Source: RGIG1995 sp045126815 (lineage in GTDB: Bacteria; Bacillota; Clostridia; Oscillospirales; CAG-272). From it: DNA of 31,191 nt. A program made the position numbers and the translations under genes. Each line of letters starts with the position of its first letter. The stretch's first letter is position 1. Positions 29,148 to 31,191 of the stretch are shown in pieces. The notes under the pieces are model-generated. The model did not search any database, was not told the origin of the DNA, and saw only the letters and a program-made list of their open reading frames with translations. The stretch covers positions 1-31,191 of the forward strand of contig JBGVPD010000032.1 of the NCBI GenBank assembly GCA_045126815.1, written 5' to 3'.

Positions 29148-31191
29148 TTATTTTGCAATACCATCAATGGTCAACGTTCCGGTACTATTAGGAACAAAAC
29201 GACCATAGAGAACGGTTGTGGTATTATAATTTCCAGTTACGTTGTTATAAACCGTTCCGTTGATAATCGTATCACCAACGCCGGCAGTACCAATTACAAT
29301 ACCGGTGTGTGCAGCATCTTCGCCGTTGATAGCAACGCCGTCGACCTTCAAACCGATAATCGTATTGGTGGTATCATCGTTGCCGCCTGCATGAGCAATT
29401 GCAGCACCAACAGATCCGCCACCGGTAATGGAACCACCGATTACAGAACAATTCTCAATAAGGATATCACTGTAAACAGGGCCGTCATTTACTTTATTCC
29501 AGCCAGCAGTATAACCAACGAGTGCTGCTGCATACTTTGCACTATTTACAGTGCAGTTTTTAACTACGCAGTTTTTGATAGTAATAGCATCGCTGGTATC
29601 GCCATTTCCCACGAATAACGCACCGTAGTTAGTTGTGCTATTCACGGAGCAGTTTTCCAAAACTACATCTTCAAAGGTGTAAGCGGCAGAACCACTATGA
29701 GCAACAAACAATGCCTGTTGGGTGCTATTCAAATTTTTGATGGTATGACCGTTACCGAGCATAGTAAAGCCTTTGTTGCCGGTAACAGCGGCAAGAGTTT
29801 TGCCGGTCATATCAATATCATTAAGAATGTAAATGGTTTCTCCTGCTTTCAGGTTCGCAAATGCATTAGTGAGTTCATCAGCAGTTTTAACGCCCGTTAC
29901 CGTAGTTATAGTTACGTTCTCAACGGTGTTGATGCCGATGGTGGTATTTGCAAATGCGCTACGTGCAGCAAGTTCATCGGCAAGAACCTCGTTAGAGGAT
30001 GCATCAGCAGGAAGCTTCGAAGTGCTCATTAGAGCCACATTCTTAACGGTGTTGTTCTCAACAGTTTCGGTCTGAGACTGACCCAGCAGACCACCAACGT
30101 TGTATGCACCTGTTACGGTGACATTCTCAACGAGGTTGCCGGTAACGGTAGCCGCATCGGGATCACCAACGGAGTAACCAACCAAACCGCCTACGGTCTT
30201 GTCGGTACCGGTAACAGTAGAGTTCTTGATGGAGCAGTTGACAAAGCTGCTACCCTTACCGCAAATACCGCCGACATACTTGCCGCCGATTACAGTAGCG
30301 TTCTCAACGTGAACGTTGGTCATTGCACCGTTGCCGGAAACTGCACCGACGGTGTTCTCCGCAGGAGCATTGACGGTAATATTCTTTACGGTCAGATCAT
30401 TGACTGCCTTAGCACCGTTAATAAACAGACCGTCTTGGCCATCCTTCAGAACAATGTTGAAAATGGTGTGGCCGTTTCCTTTAAAGTTGTCCCAATAGGA
30501 GATATCAACAGAATCCATAGGAATATTGTTCATATCAAGATTTGCTGCAAGCTCGATAGTCCATGACCAATGGTAGTAATAAGCGGTACCCTTGCCGCCT
30601 ACGTTTTCACGGTAGTTGCCAACATTGGTGCCTTGACCATTAGAATAGAGAGAAACCCACTCTTTAGCCAGATTGTTCAGATAAACAAGATCTTCGGGAG
30701 AGTTTACAGTAATAGTACCGGTTTGTTCTCCAGAAGTAGGTTTAATAACAAGGGTAGTATCCTCAAGGGATGCGGGGATGGTGCCTACCCAAGTAGCGGC
30801 CTCATCATACTGATTATCAAAGCTGTCATCTTCAAAAGTAAGCTGAGTAGCAAGAAGCTGAACAGCAAATTCAGAACCGATAGAAAGATCCTGATACTCG
30901 TTGCCAGCAGTTTCCTGCATCTTAAGAGCAAGAGTAACAGTGTCGCTTTCACCGGCAACAAGGTCACCGGAAGCAGTTTTGCTAATTGCAGCCAAAACTT
31001 CTTTTAAAGTACCAATACGGGTAAGTTCAGACATATTTCTGTCTGCAAGTGTATATTCGCCCTCTGCATAGTAAACATCGATAACGTTAGCAAGTTCGGA
31101 AACTTCGCCTGTTGCAACGATATTCAACTGATATTTAAGAGCAAGAGTGCCGGCATTACCGATCTTGATATTTTTTGCTTCTACATATCCG
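29148..31191 (-). CDS. Large TasA-like surface protein with GLUG/beta-helix repeats (partial, N-terminus outside window)
   Basis: The frame is open to the window end, so the N-terminus is missing; the 681 residues seen are the C-terminal part. The first in-window section, NAGTLALKYQLNIVATGEV... and later IGSEFAVQLLATQLTFEDDSFDNQYDEA, is the end of a TasA/SipW-dependent domain. Then come two solenoid blocks separated by a linker, each opening with a 'GNGHTIxN' phrase (FKGNGHTIFNIVL, MLGNGHTIKNLN) and continuing with repeats such as YVGGICGKG, TVGGLVGYSVG and NVGGLLGQSQ (GLUG-type) and VxNCxVxNxTV beta-helix rungs. No sortase signal or membrane helix at the C-terminus. It is richer in G+C and in GGT/ACC/GCA codons than the genes next to it, which hints at a different origin or high expression. 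Probably a secreted adhesin-like or fibre-associated protein. Confidence 0.75.
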   Translation of the reverse strand, partial: GYVEAKNIKIGNAGTLALKYQLNIVATGEVSELANVIDVYYAEGEYTLADRNMSELTRIGTLKEVLAAISKTASGDLVAGESDTVTLALKMQETAGNEYQDLSIGSEFAVQLLATQLTFEDDSFDNQYDEAATWVGTIPASLEDTTLVIKPTSGEQTGTITVNSPEDLVYLNNLAKEWVSLYSNGQGTNVGNYRENVGGKGTAYYYHWSWTIELAANLDMNNIPMDSVDISYWDNFKGNGHTIFNIVLKDGQDGLFINGAKAVNDLTVKNITVNAPAENTVGAVSGNGAMTNVHVENATVIGGKYVGGICGKGSSFVNCSIKNSTVTGTDKTVGGLVGYSVGDPDAATVTGNLVENVTVTGAYNVGGLLGQSQTETVENNTVKNVALMSTSKLPADASSNEVLADELAARSAFANTTIGINTVENVTITTVTGVKTADELTNAFANLKAGETIYILNDIDMTGKTLAAVTGNKGFTMLGNGHTIKNLNSTQQALFVAHSGSAAYTFEDVVLENCSVNSTTNYGALFVGNGDTSDAITIKNCVVKNCTVNSAKYAAALVGYTAGWNKVNDGPVYSDILIENCSVIGGSITGGGSVGAAIAHAGGNDDTTNTIIGLKVDGVAINGEDAAHTGIVIGTAGVGDTIINGTVYNNVTGNYNTTTVLYGRFVPNSTGTLTIDGIAK

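Noticed and set aside
29307..31007. Several plus-strand frames opposite the large surface protein
   Set aside because: Multiple overlapping frames without ribosome sites, caused by the repetitive, stop-poor codon use of the real minus-strand gene.
1..31191. tRNA or rRNA genes, CRISPR arrays, insertion sequences, phage genes
   Set aside because: I looked on both strands for tRNA cloverleaf signatures, regular spacer repeats and transposase or integrase motifs and saw none.

Overview
The window looks like a chromosomal segment of an anaerobic, endospore-forming, AT-rich Firmicute of the class Clostridia, probably a gut Oscillospirales-type lineage. The evidence is the spmA/spmB spore maturation pair, an oxygen-sensitive class III ribonucleotide reductase (nrdD-nrdG), Clostridia-type gene content in the ribosomal cluster (a KOW-domain protein between map and infA, a zinc-type S14), strong AAGGAGG ribosome binding sites, and SipW/TasA-type surface proteins. 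The taxonomic call is inference; there is no rRNA or tRNA gene in the window.

Layout. (1) Positions 1-370 hold no gene but two strong foldback elements and the terminator of pgcA. (2) Positions 371-4935, minus strand: pgcA (phosphoglucomutase/phosphomannomutase), a protein resembling a truncated prephenate dehydratase, and htpG (Hsp90) with an unusual Cys/His-rich insertion. (3) Positions 5031-20704, minus strand: the complete S10-spc-alpha superoperon in canonical order, rpsJ to rplQ, 32 genes, with secY, adk, map, a KOW protein, infA and rpoA embedded. It is preceded by a consensus-like promoter and a leader of about 258 nt whose last hairpin covers part of the rpsJ Shine-Dalgarno. Two intergenic gaps inside the operon (rpsJ-rplC and rpsZ-rpsH) also hold clusters of hairpins. 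(4) Positions 21086-22276, minus strand: spmA-spmB. (5) From 22270, plus strand: a perfect consensus promoter driving an AbrB-type regulator with an added zinc ribbon, a clear terminator, then nrdD-nrdG behind a promoter overlapped by a NrdR-type tandem operator. (6) Positions 25808-31191, minus strand: a small Cys-rich protein and a run of SipW-dependent/TasA-like surface proteins. One of these carries a PPQTG sortase signal, one a Thr/Pro/Glu-rich repeat stalk, and the first is a large beta-helix/GLUG-type protein cut by the window end.

How the genes work together. The central block makes most ribosomal proteins, the RNA polymerase alpha subunit, the Sec channel and the Met-aminopeptidase that acts on new chains. 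nrdD/nrdG supply dNTPs without oxygen under probable NrdR (dATP/ATP) control. spmA/spmB serve spore-core dehydration. The right-hand locus probably builds a secreted or wall-attached fibre; its dedicated signal peptidase (SipW) and sortase are not in the window and may lie beyond its right edge. The best candidates for undescribed biology are this surface-fibre locus and the RNA structures in and before the ribosomal operon.
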